A DNA stretch of 64,000 bases from Pseudomonas spelaei (lineage in GTDB: Bacteria; Pseudomonadota; Gammaproteobacteria; Pseudomonadales; Pseudomonadaceae), in contig NZ_WNNK01000009.1 of NCBI RefSeq assembly GCF_009724245.1, positions 124,001 to 188,000 of the forward strand. Reading direction: 5' to 3'. Every line of letters begins with the position of its first letter. Positions within the stretch are counted from its first letter, which is position 1. Positions 45,413 to 54,584 of this stretch are shown here, piece by piece. The position numbers were made by a program, and so were the translations under genes. The notes beneath the pieces were generated by a model that worked only from the letters and a program-made list of their open reading frames with translations, made no database searches and was not told the DNA's origin.

Positions 45413-46383
45413 TGGCCGTCGTTCTTACCGCCCGCGACCTGACCCGTCACTACGAAGTGTCCCGTGGCCTGTTCAAGGGCCATGCCACCGTGCGCGCACT
45501 TAATGGTGTGTCGTTCGAGCTGGAAGCCGGCAAGACCCTCGCCGTGGTAGGCGAGTCGGGTTGCGGCAAGTCCACCCTGGCCCGTGCCCTGACGCTGATT
45601 GAAGAACCGTCCTCCGGCTCGCTGAAAATCGCCGGCCAGGAAGTCACCGGTGCCGACAAGGCCCAGCGCAAGCAACTGCGTAAAGACGTGCAGATGGTGT
45701 TCCAAAGCCCTTATGCCTCGTTGAACCCACGGCAAAAGGTCGGTGATCAACTGGGCGAGCCGCTGTTGATCAATACCAACCTGTCCGCCGCCGAACGCCG
45801 CGAGAAAGTGCAGGCGATGATGAAGCAAGTGGGCCTGCGCCCTGAGCATTATCAACGCTACCCCCACATGTTCTCCGGTGGCCAGCGCCAGCGGATCGCC
45901 TTGGCCCGGGCGATGATGCTGCAACCCAAAGTGCTGGTGGCGGATGAACCGACCTCGGCACTGGACGTGTCGATCCAGGCCCAGGTGCTCAACCTGTTCA
46001 TGGACCTGCAGCAGGAATTCAACACCGCCTACGTGTTCATCTCCCACAACCTGGCGGTGGTGCAACACGTTGCCGATGACGTGATGGTGATGTACCTCGG
46101 TCGCCCAGTGGAAGTCGGCCCGAAAGAGGACATCTACGCGCGCCCCCTGCACCCGTACACCCAGGCGTTGCTGTCGGCTACCCCGACCATTCACCCGGAC
46201 CCGAACAAGCCGAAGATCAAGATCGTCGGCGAGTTGCCCAACCCGCTGAACCCGCCGCCTGGCTGCGCGTTCCACAAGCGCTGCCCGTACGCCACCGAAC
46301 TGTGCAGCACCGAAGAGCCGGCCTTGCGGCCACTCGATAACCGTCAGGTGGCTTGCCACTTTGCGGAGCAGTTTGTCGGCTGA
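45412..46383 (+). CDS. dppF: Dipeptide ABC transporter ATP-binding protein DppF
   Basis: A 323-residue partner ATPase with Walker A GESGCGKST (about 44-52), QMVFQSPYASLNPRQKVG, signature FSGGQRQRIALARAMML, Walker B VLVADEPTSALDVS, and the C-terminal PPPGCAFHKRCPYATELC cysteine motif. It is the last gene of dppBCDF, translationally coupled by TAATG, and is followed by a terminator. Confidence 0.97.
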   Translation: MAVVLTARDLTRHYEVSRGLFKGHATVRALNGVSFELEAGKTLAVVGESGCGKSTLARALTLIEEPSSGSLKIAGQEVTGADKAQRKQLRKDVQMVFQSPYASLNPRQKVGDQLGEPLLINTNLSAAERREKVQAMMKQVGLRPEHYQRYPHMFSGGQRQRIALARAMMLQPKVLVADEPTSALDVSIQAQVLNLFMDLQQEFNTAYVFISHNLAVVQHVADDVMVMYLGRPVEVGPKEDIYARPLHPYTQALLSATPTIHPDPNKPKIKIVGELPNPLNPPPGCAFHKRCPYATELCSTEEPALRPLDNRQVACHFAEQFVG

Positions 46384-46387
46384 CACG

Positions 46388-46417
46388 CAAAAAAATACTC
46401 CGGGGATAAGCCCGGAG
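46388..46417 (-). terminator. Leftward terminator of the small acidic-protein gene
   Basis: Leftward, CTCCGGG, loop and CCCGGAG followed by TA and seven U. It lies 76 bases beyond the stop of the small minus-strand gene, within the dppF 3' region. Confidence 0.65.
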
Positions 46418-46434
46418 CATTGCTTGAGTTCTAC

Positions 46435-46482
46435 AGCCCCTCCCATCAGGTTGCGCATCAGCCTGGCGGGAGGGGCTTTTTT
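46435..46482 (+). terminator. Terminator of the dpp operon
   Basis: AGCCCCTCCC with CAGG, a loop, and CCTG with GGGAGGGGCT followed by six U. It is a strong, long stem about 50 bases past the dppF stop. Confidence 0.85.
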
Positions 46483-46493
46483 ACCTGTACTAC

Positions 46494-46766
46494 TTATGTA
46501 TCGCTGTCACCGCCATCATCCGGGTCATCGTTGTTATCGGGTCCGCCGGTGGTGCCGTCATCATCGTCCTTGGAGCCGCCCTGGCCTTCATCACCGCCTT
46601 CAGACTCGCTCTTGGCCAGTTGCAGAACACTGCCCTGCCCCCCCTGCGCCGCCACAAACCCCGAGTCATGACGTTGCACGGCCGTATTAGCCCACGCTGC
46701 CGACATGCCCAGCGATAACATCACCAGCACTTTGATCAACAGCACCAAACGTTGAAAGATACTCAT
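46494..46766 (-). CDS. Small secreted acidic low-complexity protein, function unknown
   Basis: Not recognised. A 90-residue product with a clear Sec signal (MSIFQRLVLLIKVLVMLSLGMSAAWA, cleavage after Ala26). A short mature head NTAVQRHDSGFVAAQGGQGSVLQLAKS follows, and then a tail from about residue 53 made almost only of Gly, Asp, Glu, Ser and Asn (KDDDDG, GGPDNNDDPDDGGDSDT). The tail could bind cations or simply be disordered. It has an own terminator (46388-46417), and together with the signal peptide this argues for a real gene. It is convergent with dppF and divergent from the small gene at 47143. Confidence 0.65.
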   Translation of the reverse strand: MSIFQRLVLLIKVLVMLSLGMSAAWANTAVQRHDSGFVAAQGGQGSVLQLAKSESEGGDEGQGGSKDDDDGTTGGPDNNDDPDDGGDSDT

Positions 46767-47142
46767 GGTCGATTTCCGTCCAGTCAGTTGGTGAATCCCG
46801 CACGACCTGTGTCTTCGGCTTACGCCGACTGTCGCCCTTTCTCAAGCTAGTAGCGTTATGGGGTTTTCGCCATCTCGATCACCGTTGCCGGAGGAATTAG
46901 CACTTCGCTTATAGAGCTGTTTGGAATAACTATTATTCCAATATCAAAACTCGCCCTGCTGCTGTCCCTCATGACACCTGCTATAAAAACCGAGCGCTCT
47001 TACACAGAAAACCACATTAACGTTCACCCCATGTAGACATTATCTGGAACTTGTAACAAGCGTGTTTCGGCAATTGCACAATTCAAAGTTTGAAGACTAA
47101 AGTCCGCCCTCTTCAACTAGTACTTACAGGTTAGTGTTATCT
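46767..47142. other. 376-base divergent intergenic region with a perfect inverted repeat
   Basis: It separates two small divergent unknown genes and is AT-rich compared with its surroundings. It contains a perfect inverted repeat at 46921-46941 (9-base arms TTGGAATAA and TTATTCCAA, 3-base centre) and a TATAAA hexamer at 46981-46986. Only very short ORFs are present, none with a ribosome site. Confidence 0.6.
46921..46941. promoter_or_regulatory. Perfect inverted repeat, candidate operator
   Basis: Arms TTGGAATAA and TTATTCCAA around CTA. Dimeric regulators bind sites of this size. There is no flanking G/C stem or T-run, so it is not a terminator. The cognate regulator is unknown. Confidence 0.45.
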
Positions 47143-47484
47143 ATGAGAGCCATTTCCAAATCCCTGGAAACGTTACTGTCGGACATTTATGAAGATGGCG
47201 ACGTGTCGATGGAAGAGTTTAAATCCCTGCAGGCCGAGTCAGATCGCCGCTGGGAAGCCGTGGTCCGCGAGCTGGGGCCAAACAACACGTTGCTGACATT
47301 TCAAAGCGCCATGGACGTAGCCCTGCACTTGTTGCACTTGAGCGTGATTCATATCAAGAACCAGGAGCTGACTGACTTGGGCGAAGCCATCGTCAAAGAT
47401 GCCATTGTTGCGCAAGTTGAAGCCGTGCGCGTGGGAGCAGAACTTTCGTTAAAGCAACTTCGGGTAGGGCCGAACAGCCTTTAA
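47143..47484 (+). CDS. Small helical protein of unknown function
   Basis: Not recognised. A 113-residue, leucine- and acid-rich protein predicted to be nearly all helix, with no signal peptide or membrane segment: MRAISKSLETLLSDIYEDGD, MEEFKSLQAESDRRWEAVVREL, a central hydrophobic helix AMDVALHLLHLSVIHIK and amphipathic QELTDLGEAIVKDAIVAQVEAV (fragments). The ATG at 47143 has only CAGG as a ribosome site; a GTG 9 bases upstream is an alternative. A terminator follows immediately. Confidence 0.6.
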   Translation: MRAISKSLETLLSDIYEDGDVSMEEFKSLQAESDRRWEAVVRELGPNNTLLTFQSAMDVALHLLHLSVIHIKNQELTDLGEAIVKDAIVAQVEAVRVGAELSLKQLRVGPNSL

Positions 47485-47502
47485 TACAATAGTTATCAGC
47501 CA

Positions 47503-47540
47503 CAAAAAAGGGCGAAGCCATTACAGCTTCGCCCTTTCTA
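47503..47540. terminator. Bidirectional terminator between the small gene and prfC
   Basis: AAAGGGCGAAGC, a 7-base loop and GCTTCGCCCTTT, a 12-bp stem with A-run before and T-run after; it serves both convergent genes. Confidence 0.82.
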
Positions 47541-47553
47541 TTACCGCCAGACC

Positions 47554-49137
<1,584 letters not shown>

Positions 49138-49466
49138 GGGAAATCGCCTGGCAGGTGAGTCAAAAAAGGGCGGCGAGTATAGCGTAAACCCGGGGTGGCG
49201 GACCACCGTTCACCCGGTTGGGGGTGGCTAAATGCTCCCAAGTGTGGAACCTTTTAAAAGGTAGAGACGTCCACTCCCCTGTTACAGCATTCGTACCAGG
49301 GGCTGAAAAATCAGCAAGTTAGCCTGACGAGGCTGCGCTCATGGCTCGACCTCATGCCGTTTTGCCGGCATTGGCGAGCTGCTTTTCGCGACCACATTTG
49401 CCGACAGCCAGGAATGGCATTGCCGCTCGGGAATGTGCTCGCCGACTGAAATAAAGGAGTCCGCCT
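49138..49466. other. 329-base divergent intergenic region upstream of prfC and the compatible-solute ABC operon
   Basis: It must contain both promoters. A perfect 14-base palindrome ACCTTTTAAAAGGT lies at 49249-49262 and an imperfect stem CCCCTG/CAGGGG at 49276-49302. No ORF here has a plausible ribosome site. A clear AAAGGAG for the next gene starts at 49453. Confidence 0.5.
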
Positions 49467-50183
49467 GTGGCTATTCGCTATGGCAAAGGGCTGATAGGAG
49501 GTGCGGTTGTCGTCGCGCTCCTGGCCCTGCTGGTCCACTGGATTGGCATCAACACGATCGAACTGTACCGCGACGATTTGTTGTTTTACCTGCAAGCTCA
49601 CCTGATTCTTGTTCTTGTCTCCATGCTTGCCGCCCTGATTGTGGGCATTCCCGCCGGTATCCTGCTCAGCCGACCCAACATGGTCGGGCGCGCAGAACGC
49701 TTCATGCAGATCTTCAACATCGGCAACACCGTCCCTCCCCTGGCCGTCCTGGCCATCGCCCTCGGCGTCCTCGGCATCGGCAGCGGCCCTGCGATCTTCG
49801 CGCTGTTCCTCGCCTCCTTGCTGCCCATCGTACGCAACACCTATGAAGGCCTGAAAAACGTCCAGGGTTCCCTGAAAGAAGCCGCCGTCGGCATCGGCAT
49901 GACCCCGCGCCAGGTGTTGTTTCGCGTGGAATTGCCCAACGCCGTGCCGATCATCATCGGTGGTGTGCGCGTGGCCCTGGCGATCAACGTCGGTACCGCG
50001 CCCCTGGCGTTCCTGATCGGCGCCAACAGCCTGGGCAGCCTGATCTTCCCTGGCATCGCCCTGAACAATCAGCCGCAACTGCTGCTCGGCGCCGCGTGTA
50101 CCGCGCTGCTGGCCTTGCTGCTCGACGGTCTGGTGACCATGGCCAGCCGCCTCTGGCTGGAACGCGGGTTGCGTCCGTCTTAA
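49467..50183 (+). CDS. OpuC/Yeh-type ABC transporter permease 1 (glycine betaine/choline family)
   Basis: A 238-residue inner-membrane permease with about six helices and a BPD_transp_1 domain. Motifs are GIPAGILLSRP, FNIGNTVPPLAVLAIALGVLG (about 85-105), LPIVRNTYEGLKNV and the EAA loop KEAAVGIGMTPRQVLFRVELPNAVPIIIGGVR (ends KEAAVGIGM, PIIIGGVR). The start is GTG with AAAGGAG 7 bases upstream. It opens a four-gene unit (permease, binding protein, permease, ATPase) of the osmoprotectant-uptake type. Confidence 0.92.
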   Translation: MAIRYGKGLIGGAVVVALLALLVHWIGINTIELYRDDLLFYLQAHLILVLVSMLAALIVGIPAGILLSRPNMVGRAERFMQIFNIGNTVPPLAVLAIALGVLGIGSGPAIFALFLASLLPIVRNTYEGLKNVQGSLKEAAVGIGMTPRQVLFRVELPNAVPIIIGGVRVALAINVGTAPLAFLIGANSLGSLIFPGIALNNQPQLLLGAACTALLALLLDGLVTMASRLWLERGLRPS

Positions 50184-50203
50184 GGCTTGGCAAAGGAACC
50201 AAC

Positions 50204-51097
50204 ATGAAAAAACTGACTGTGATATTGAGTTGCATCCTGCTGTTCGCAGGCATTGCGCAAGCCGCTGAAAAACCGGTCATCCGCATCGGCGCCCGGGTGT
50301 TCACCGAACAAACCCTGCTCGCCGAAATCACCTCCCAGTACCTACGCACCAAGGGCTACGACACCCGAGTGACCGGCGGCCTGGGCAGCAACCTGGCGCG
50401 CAGTGCCCAGGAGAGCGGGCAACTGGACCTGATCTGGGAATACACCGGCGTATCGCTGGTGGCCTACAACCATGTCGACGAGAAGCTCGACAGCGAACAG
50501 TCCTACGCACGGGTCAAGGAACTCGACGCGAAGAAAGGCCTGGTCTGGCTGTCGCCGTCGAAGTTCAGCAACACCTACGCCCTGTCCCTGCCGGAGAACG
50601 TGGCCAAGGAATACCCACAGATCAACACCATCAGCGACCTGACCAAGGCCCTGGCCGAGGACACTAAGGAAAACCGCCTGGTGGCCCTGGACACCGAGTT
50701 CGCCAACCGTTCCGACGGTATGGCGGGCATGGTCAAGCTGTACGGCATGAACCTGACCCGCAAAAACACCCGGCAGATGGACGCAGGCCTGGTCTACACC
50801 GCTCTGCGTAATGGCCAGGTATTTGCCGGCTTGGTCTACACCACCGACGGTCGCCTCAACGCCTTCAAGTTGAAACTGCTGGAAGACGACAAGCACTACT
50901 TCCCGGACTACACCGCAGCACCGGTGGTGCGCCAGGTTTATCTCGACGCCCATCCGCAACTGGCCGCAGAGCTTGCGCCGCTGGCCGCGTTGTTCGACGA
51001 CGAAACCATGCGCCAACTCAACGCGCGGGTCGATGTCGACCATGAAAGCCCATCCGCCGTTGCCGCAGACTTCCTGCGCCAACACCCACTCAACTAA
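50204..51097 (+). CDS. Glycine betaine/choline-type ABC transporter substrate-binding protein
   Basis: A 297-residue OpuAC-like periplasmic protein with signal MKKLTVILSCILLFAGIAQA. The mature protein opens with KPVIRIGARVFTEQTLLAEITSQYLRTKGYDT (ends KPVIRIGAR, RTKGYDT), the typical QAT-family start. GGLGSNLARSAQESGQLDLIWEYTGVSL and WLSPSKFSNTYALSLPE (part) follow. The Tyr-rich segments (EYTGVS, FSNTYAL) could line a quaternary-ammonium cage. Which osmolyte is carried is not decided. It is 20 bases after permease 1. Confidence 0.92.
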   Translation: MKKLTVILSCILLFAGIAQAAEKPVIRIGARVFTEQTLLAEITSQYLRTKGYDTRVTGGLGSNLARSAQESGQLDLIWEYTGVSLVAYNHVDEKLDSEQSYARVKELDAKKGLVWLSPSKFSNTYALSLPENVAKEYPQINTISDLTKALAEDTKENRLVALDTEFANRSDGMAGMVKLYGMNLTRKNTRQMDAGLVYTALRNGQVFAGLVYTTDGRLNAFKLKLLEDDKHYFPDYTAAPVVRQVYLDAHPQLAAELAPLAALFDDETMRQLNARVDVDHESPSAVAADFLRQHPLN

Positions 51098-51106
51098 GGA
51101 GAAGAC

Positions 51107-51760
51107 ATGGAATTCCTGAACGCCTTTTCCCATCTTGATTGGGCACAAGTCCTGCACCTGACCTGGCAGCACATCACCCTGGTCGGTATCGCAGTCATCC
51201 TGGCCATCGTTGTTGGCGTGCCGCTGGGCGTGTTGATGACCCGCTTCCCGACACTCGCCGGCCCACTGCAAGCCAGCGCCACGGTGCTGCTCACCGTACC
51301 GTCCATCGCTCTGTTCGGCCTGCTGCTGCCGTTCTATTCCAAGTTCGGCCAGGGCCTGGGACCGATGCCGGCGATCACCGCGGTGTTCCTCTACTCCCTG
51401 TTGCCCATCATGCGTAACACCTACCTGGCCCTGACCGGCGTAGAACCGGGTATTCGCGAAGCCGCCCGAGGTATCGGCATGACCTTCGGCCAGCGCCTGC
51501 GCATGGTCGAGCTGCCCATCGCCGTGCCGGTGATCCTCGCCGGTGTGCGCACCGCCGTGGTGATGAACATTGGCGTCATGACCATCGCCGCCACCATCGG
51601 CGCCGGTGGCCTGGGTGTACTTATTCTGGCTTCCATCAGCCGCAGCGACATGTCGATGCTGATCGTCGGCGCCGTGCTGGTCAGTCTCCTGGCCATCTTC
51701 GCCGACCTGCTTCTGCAATGGCTGCAACGCACGCTGACTCCAAAAGGACTGCTCAAATGA
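51107..51760 (+). CDS. OpuC/Yeh-type ABC transporter permease 2
   Basis: A 217-residue permease paralogous to permease 1: LGVLMTRFPTLAGPLQASATVLLTVPSIALFGLLLPF (ends), LPIMRNTYLALTGVEPGIREAARGIGMTFGQRLRMVELPIAVPVILAGVRTAVVMNIG (ends LPIMRNTY, VVMNIG) and a C-terminal GGLGVLILASISRSD. The EAA loop is visible as REAARGIGM. It overlaps the ATPase gene by ATGA, so the two are coupled. Confidence 0.92.
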   Translation: MEFLNAFSHLDWAQVLHLTWQHITLVGIAVILAIVVGVPLGVLMTRFPTLAGPLQASATVLLTVPSIALFGLLLPFYSKFGQGLGPMPAITAVFLYSLLPIMRNTYLALTGVEPGIREAARGIGMTFGQRLRMVELPIAVPVILAGVRTAVVMNIGVMTIAATIGAGGLGVLILASISRSDMSMLIVGAVLVSLLAIFADLLLQWLQRTLTPKGLLK

Positions 51761-52914
51761 TCGAACTTCAAAACCTGACCAAGACCTTTCAAAGCAACGG
51801 CAAGACCATCACCGCCGTTGATTCCGTGAGCCTGACCGTCAACGAAGGCGAAATTTGTGTATTCCTCGGCCCATCGGGCTGCGGTAAAAGCACCACGCTG
51901 AAGATGATCAACCGCCTGATCAAACCCACCTCGGGCAAGATCCTGATCAACGGCGAAGACACCACCGACCTCGACGAAGTGACCCTGCGCCGCAACATCG
52001 GCTACGTGATCCAGCAGATCGGCCTGTTCCCCAACATGACCATCGAGGAAAACATCGTGGTCGTGCCCAAGCTGCTGGGCTGGGACAAACAGCGATGCCA
52101 CGACCGCGCCCGCGAATTGATGAGCATGATCAAGCTCGAACCCAAGCAGTATCTGCACCGTTATCCACGTGAGTTGTCGGGTGGCCAACAACAGCGAATC
52201 GGCGTGATCCGCGCCCTGGCGGCGGATGCACCATTGCTGTTGATGGATGAGCCATTCGGCGCGGTCGACCCGATCAACCGCGAGATGATCCAGAACGAGT
52301 TCTTCGAGATGCAGCGTGCGCTGAACAAGACCGTGATCATGGTCAGCCACGACATCGACGAAGCCATCAAGCTGGGTGACAAGATCGCTATCTTCCGCGC
52401 CGGCAAACTGTTGCAGATCGACCACCCGGACACCTTGCTGGCGCACCCTGCCGACGAGTTCGTCAGCAACTTTGTTGGCCAGGACAGCACCCTCAAGCGC
52501 CTGCTATTGGTGAAGGCCGAAGATGCGGCGGACAACGCACCGTCCGTCAGCCCGGAAACCCCCGTGGCAGATGCCCTGGAACTGATGGACGAACATGACC
52601 GTCGCTACGTGGTGGTCACCTGCGCCGAGAACAAGGCGCTGGGTTATGTGCGACGTCGCGACCTGCACCGTCAGACCGGGACCTGCGGGCAATACCTGCG
52701 GGAATTCAACGCCACGGCGGCGTATGACGAACATTTGCGCATCCTGTTGTCGCGGATGTACGAATTCAACCGCTCGTGGCTGCCGGTGATGGATGCGGAG
52801 CGGGTGTTCCTGGGGGAAGTGACGCAGGAGTCGATTGCCGAGTACCTGAGTTCCGGCAAGTCGCGTGGTGGCAAGACCAGTATTGTGTCACCCGCCGAGA
52901 CTGCGTTGGCCTGA
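51757..52914 (+). CDS. Betaine/proline/choline-type ABC transporter ATP-binding protein with CBS domains
   Basis: A 385-residue ATPase with Walker A GPSGCGKST (about 37-45), signature LSGGQQQRIGVIRALA (about 138-153), Walker B LLLMDEPFGAVDP and MVSHDIDEAIKLGD. After about residue 250 comes a tandem CBS module (SVSPETPVADALELMDEHDRRYVVVTC; ILLSRMYEFNRSWLPVMDAERVFLGEVTQESIAEYL; ends shown) that in OpuA/OpuC homologues senses ionic strength. This supports osmotic gating. It is followed by a REPIN, the likely end of the operon. Confidence 0.94.
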   Translation: MIELQNLTKTFQSNGKTITAVDSVSLTVNEGEICVFLGPSGCGKSTTLKMINRLIKPTSGKILINGEDTTDLDEVTLRRNIGYVIQQIGLFPNMTIEENIVVVPKLLGWDKQRCHDRARELMSMIKLEPKQYLHRYPRELSGGQQQRIGVIRALAADAPLLLMDEPFGAVDPINREMIQNEFFEMQRALNKTVIMVSHDIDEAIKLGDKIAIFRAGKLLQIDHPDTLLAHPADEFVSNFVGQDSTLKRLLLVKAEDAADNAPSVSPETPVADALELMDEHDRRYVVVTCAENKALGYVRRRDLHRQTGTCGQYLREFNATAAYDEHLRILLSRMYEFNRSWLPVMDAERVFLGEVTQESIAEYLSSGKSRGGKTSIVSPAETALA

Positions 52915-52918
52915 TAGA

Positions 52919-53009
52919 ACGCTATCGCAGGCAAGCCAGCTCCCACATTGAATTGCATTCATCTATTGAAATGCATTCTCCTGTGGGAGCCGGGCTTGCC
53001 CGCGATGAA
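52919..53009. repeat. REPIN, copy 7
   Basis: Inverted arms GCTATCGCAGGCAAGCCAGC (52921 on) and TGTGGGAGCCGGGCTTGCCC (52982 on), of mixed subtype, just past the transporter operon. Confidence 0.88.
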
Positions 53010-53220
53010 GGCACCGCAAATCCTCCTGAATTGCCCCACTCGGGGAACATCAATCCGTCATCCCCGTCGGTTACATAAGTAGCTGCACGGCACCACACGA
53101 CGAACGCGTGCAAAAACGCGACATTTTTAGTTGATCTATAGCCCCTCACGTCCTAAAGTTCGCGCCGAACGTCCATGCTGGAAACGATCCATCCGGCTCA
53201 AGTACTGACGACGAGACAGC

Positions 53221-53257
53221 AAGGCCAAGGGAAGCGGTTGATCCCATGGCCTTTTTG
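53221..53257 (+). terminator. Intrinsic terminator in the leader of speC (attenuator or sRNA end)
   Basis: AAGGCCA, AGGGA, a 9-base loop, TCCC, then TGGCCTT and TTT: a two-part stem with one offset base and a U-run. It reads rightward, with no CDS ending before it since the transporter ATPase 300 bases upstream. Therefore it ends either a leader transcript or a separate small RNA. Confidence 0.7.
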
Positions 53258-53361
53258 CTTTCGGCGACATGCCTTGGGAAGTAGGCGAACCAAAGTGGGG
53301 ATACGGAGGACGTTCATTTGCACCCATTGATCAATCTAGTTTGCCAGTAGGAGTTCCCAGC

Positions 53362-54525
53362 ATGTCGATCCAGGTCGAAGACTATTACGCGCGCGAAACC
53401 TTCCAGAAAATGAAGGCGTTCGCCGACACGCAAGAAACCCCGTTCGTGGTGATCGACACCGCGATGATCAGCCAGGCCTACGATGACCTGCGCGCCGGTT
53501 TCGAATTCGCCAAGGTGTATTACGCGGTCAAGGCCAACCCGGCCGTCGAAATCATCGACCTGCTGAAAGACAAAGGCTCGAGCTTCGACATCGCCTCGAT
53601 CTACGAGCTGGACAAGGTGATGGACCGTGGCGTCAGCGCCGACCGTATCAGCTACGGCAACACCATCAAGAAATCCAAGGACATCCGCTACTTCTACGAG
53701 AAGGGCGTGCGCCTGTTCTCCACCGACTCCGAAGCCGACCTGCGCAACATCGCCAAGGCTGCGCCGGGCTCGAAAGTCTATGTGCGGATCCTCACCGAAG
53801 GCTCGACCACAGCTGACTGGCCTCTGTCGCGTAAATTCGGCTGCCAGACCGACATGGCCATGGACCTGCTGATCCTCGCCCGCGACCTCGGCCTGGTGCC
53901 GTACGGCATCTCGTTCCACGTGGGCTCGCAACAGCGTGATATCAGCGTGTGGGACGCGGCGATTGCCAAGGTCAAAGTGATCTTCGAGCGCCTTAAGGAA
54001 GAAGACGGCATCCATCTGAAGCTGATCAACATGGGCGGCGGCTTCCCGGCCAACTACATCACCCGCACCAACAGCCTGGAAACCTACGCCGAGGAAATCA
54101 TCCGTTTCCTCAAGGAAGACTTCGGTGATGACCTGCCGGAGATCATCCTGGAGCCGGGCCGTTCGTTGATCGCCAACGCCGGGATCCTGGTCAGTGAAGT
54201 GGTATTGGTCGCACGTAAATCGCGGACCGCCGTCGAGCGTTGGGTGTACACGGATGTGGGCAAATTCTCCGGCCTGATCGAAACCATGGACGAAGCCATC
54301 AAGTTCCCGATCTGGACCGAGAAAAAAGGCGAGATGGAAGAAGTGGTCATCGCCGGCCCAACCTGCGACAGCGCCGATATCATGTATGAGAACTACAAGT
54401 ACGGGCTGCCGCTGAACCTGGCGATTGGTGATCGCTTGTACTGGTTGTCCACCGGTGCCTACACCACCAGCTACAGTGCTGTTGAATTCAACGGCTTCCC
54501 ACCGTTGAAGTCGTTCTACCTGTAA
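53362..54525 (+). CDS. speC: Ornithine decarboxylase (PLP, alanine-racemase fold)
   Basis: Makes putrescine from ornithine, the entry to polyamines. The 387-residue protein is of the eukaryote-like, group IV type. PLP lysine Lys57 is in YYAVKANPAVEI, His186 in SFHVGSQQRD, the phosphate-binding EPGRSLI near 264, and the dimer-interface catalytic Cys335-Asp336 in GPTCDSAD. The WPLSRKFG stretch (153-160) lies where the 3-10 helix substrate-specificity element usually occurs. The start at 53362 has TAGGAG 8 bases upstream. Terminators lie both before and after, so it is monocistronic. Confidence 0.95.
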   Translation: MSIQVEDYYARETFQKMKAFADTQETPFVVIDTAMISQAYDDLRAGFEFAKVYYAVKANPAVEIIDLLKDKGSSFDIASIYELDKVMDRGVSADRISYGNTIKKSKDIRYFYEKGVRLFSTDSEADLRNIAKAAPGSKVYVRILTEGSTTADWPLSRKFGCQTDMAMDLLILARDLGLVPYGISFHVGSQQRDISVWDAAIAKVKVIFERLKEEDGIHLKLINMGGGFPANYITRTNSLETYAEEIIRFLKEDFGDDLPEIILEPGRSLIANAGILVSEVVLVARKSRTAVERWVYTDVGKFSGLIETMDEAIKFPIWTEKKGEMEEVVIAGPTCDSADIMYENYKYGLPLNLAIGDRLYWLSTGAYTTSYSAVEFNGFPPLKSFYL

Positions 54526-54542
54526 CGCAGGCCGCAACAAGC

Positions 54543-54573
54543 AAAAGCCCATGACGCGTCATGGGCTTTTTTG
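54543..54573. terminator. Bidirectional terminator between speC and the serralysin gene
   Basis: AAAAGCCCATGA, loop CGCG and TCATGGGCTTTTTT: a perfect 12-bp stem with T-run, serving both converging genes. Confidence 0.88.
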
Positions 54574-54584
54574 TCGACGAGCTT

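Larger units (their letters stand above)
52915..53361 (+). other. 447-base stretch: REPIN, then probable speC leader or sRNA
   Basis: 52920-53008 is a REPIN. From about 53100 an unstructured A/T-rich region (ACATTTTTAGTTGATCTATAG) could hold a promoter. A short inverted repeat GTTCG-CGC-CGAAC lies at 53158-53170, and a strong intrinsic terminator at 53221-53256 ends about 100 bases before the speC ATG. A short in-frame extension of speC from 53269 has no ribosome site and lies beyond the terminator. Confidence 0.55.

Noticed and set aside
46858-46914. 18-codon frame in the gap between the two small unknown genes
   Set aside because: No ribosome site and too short to distinguish from chance.
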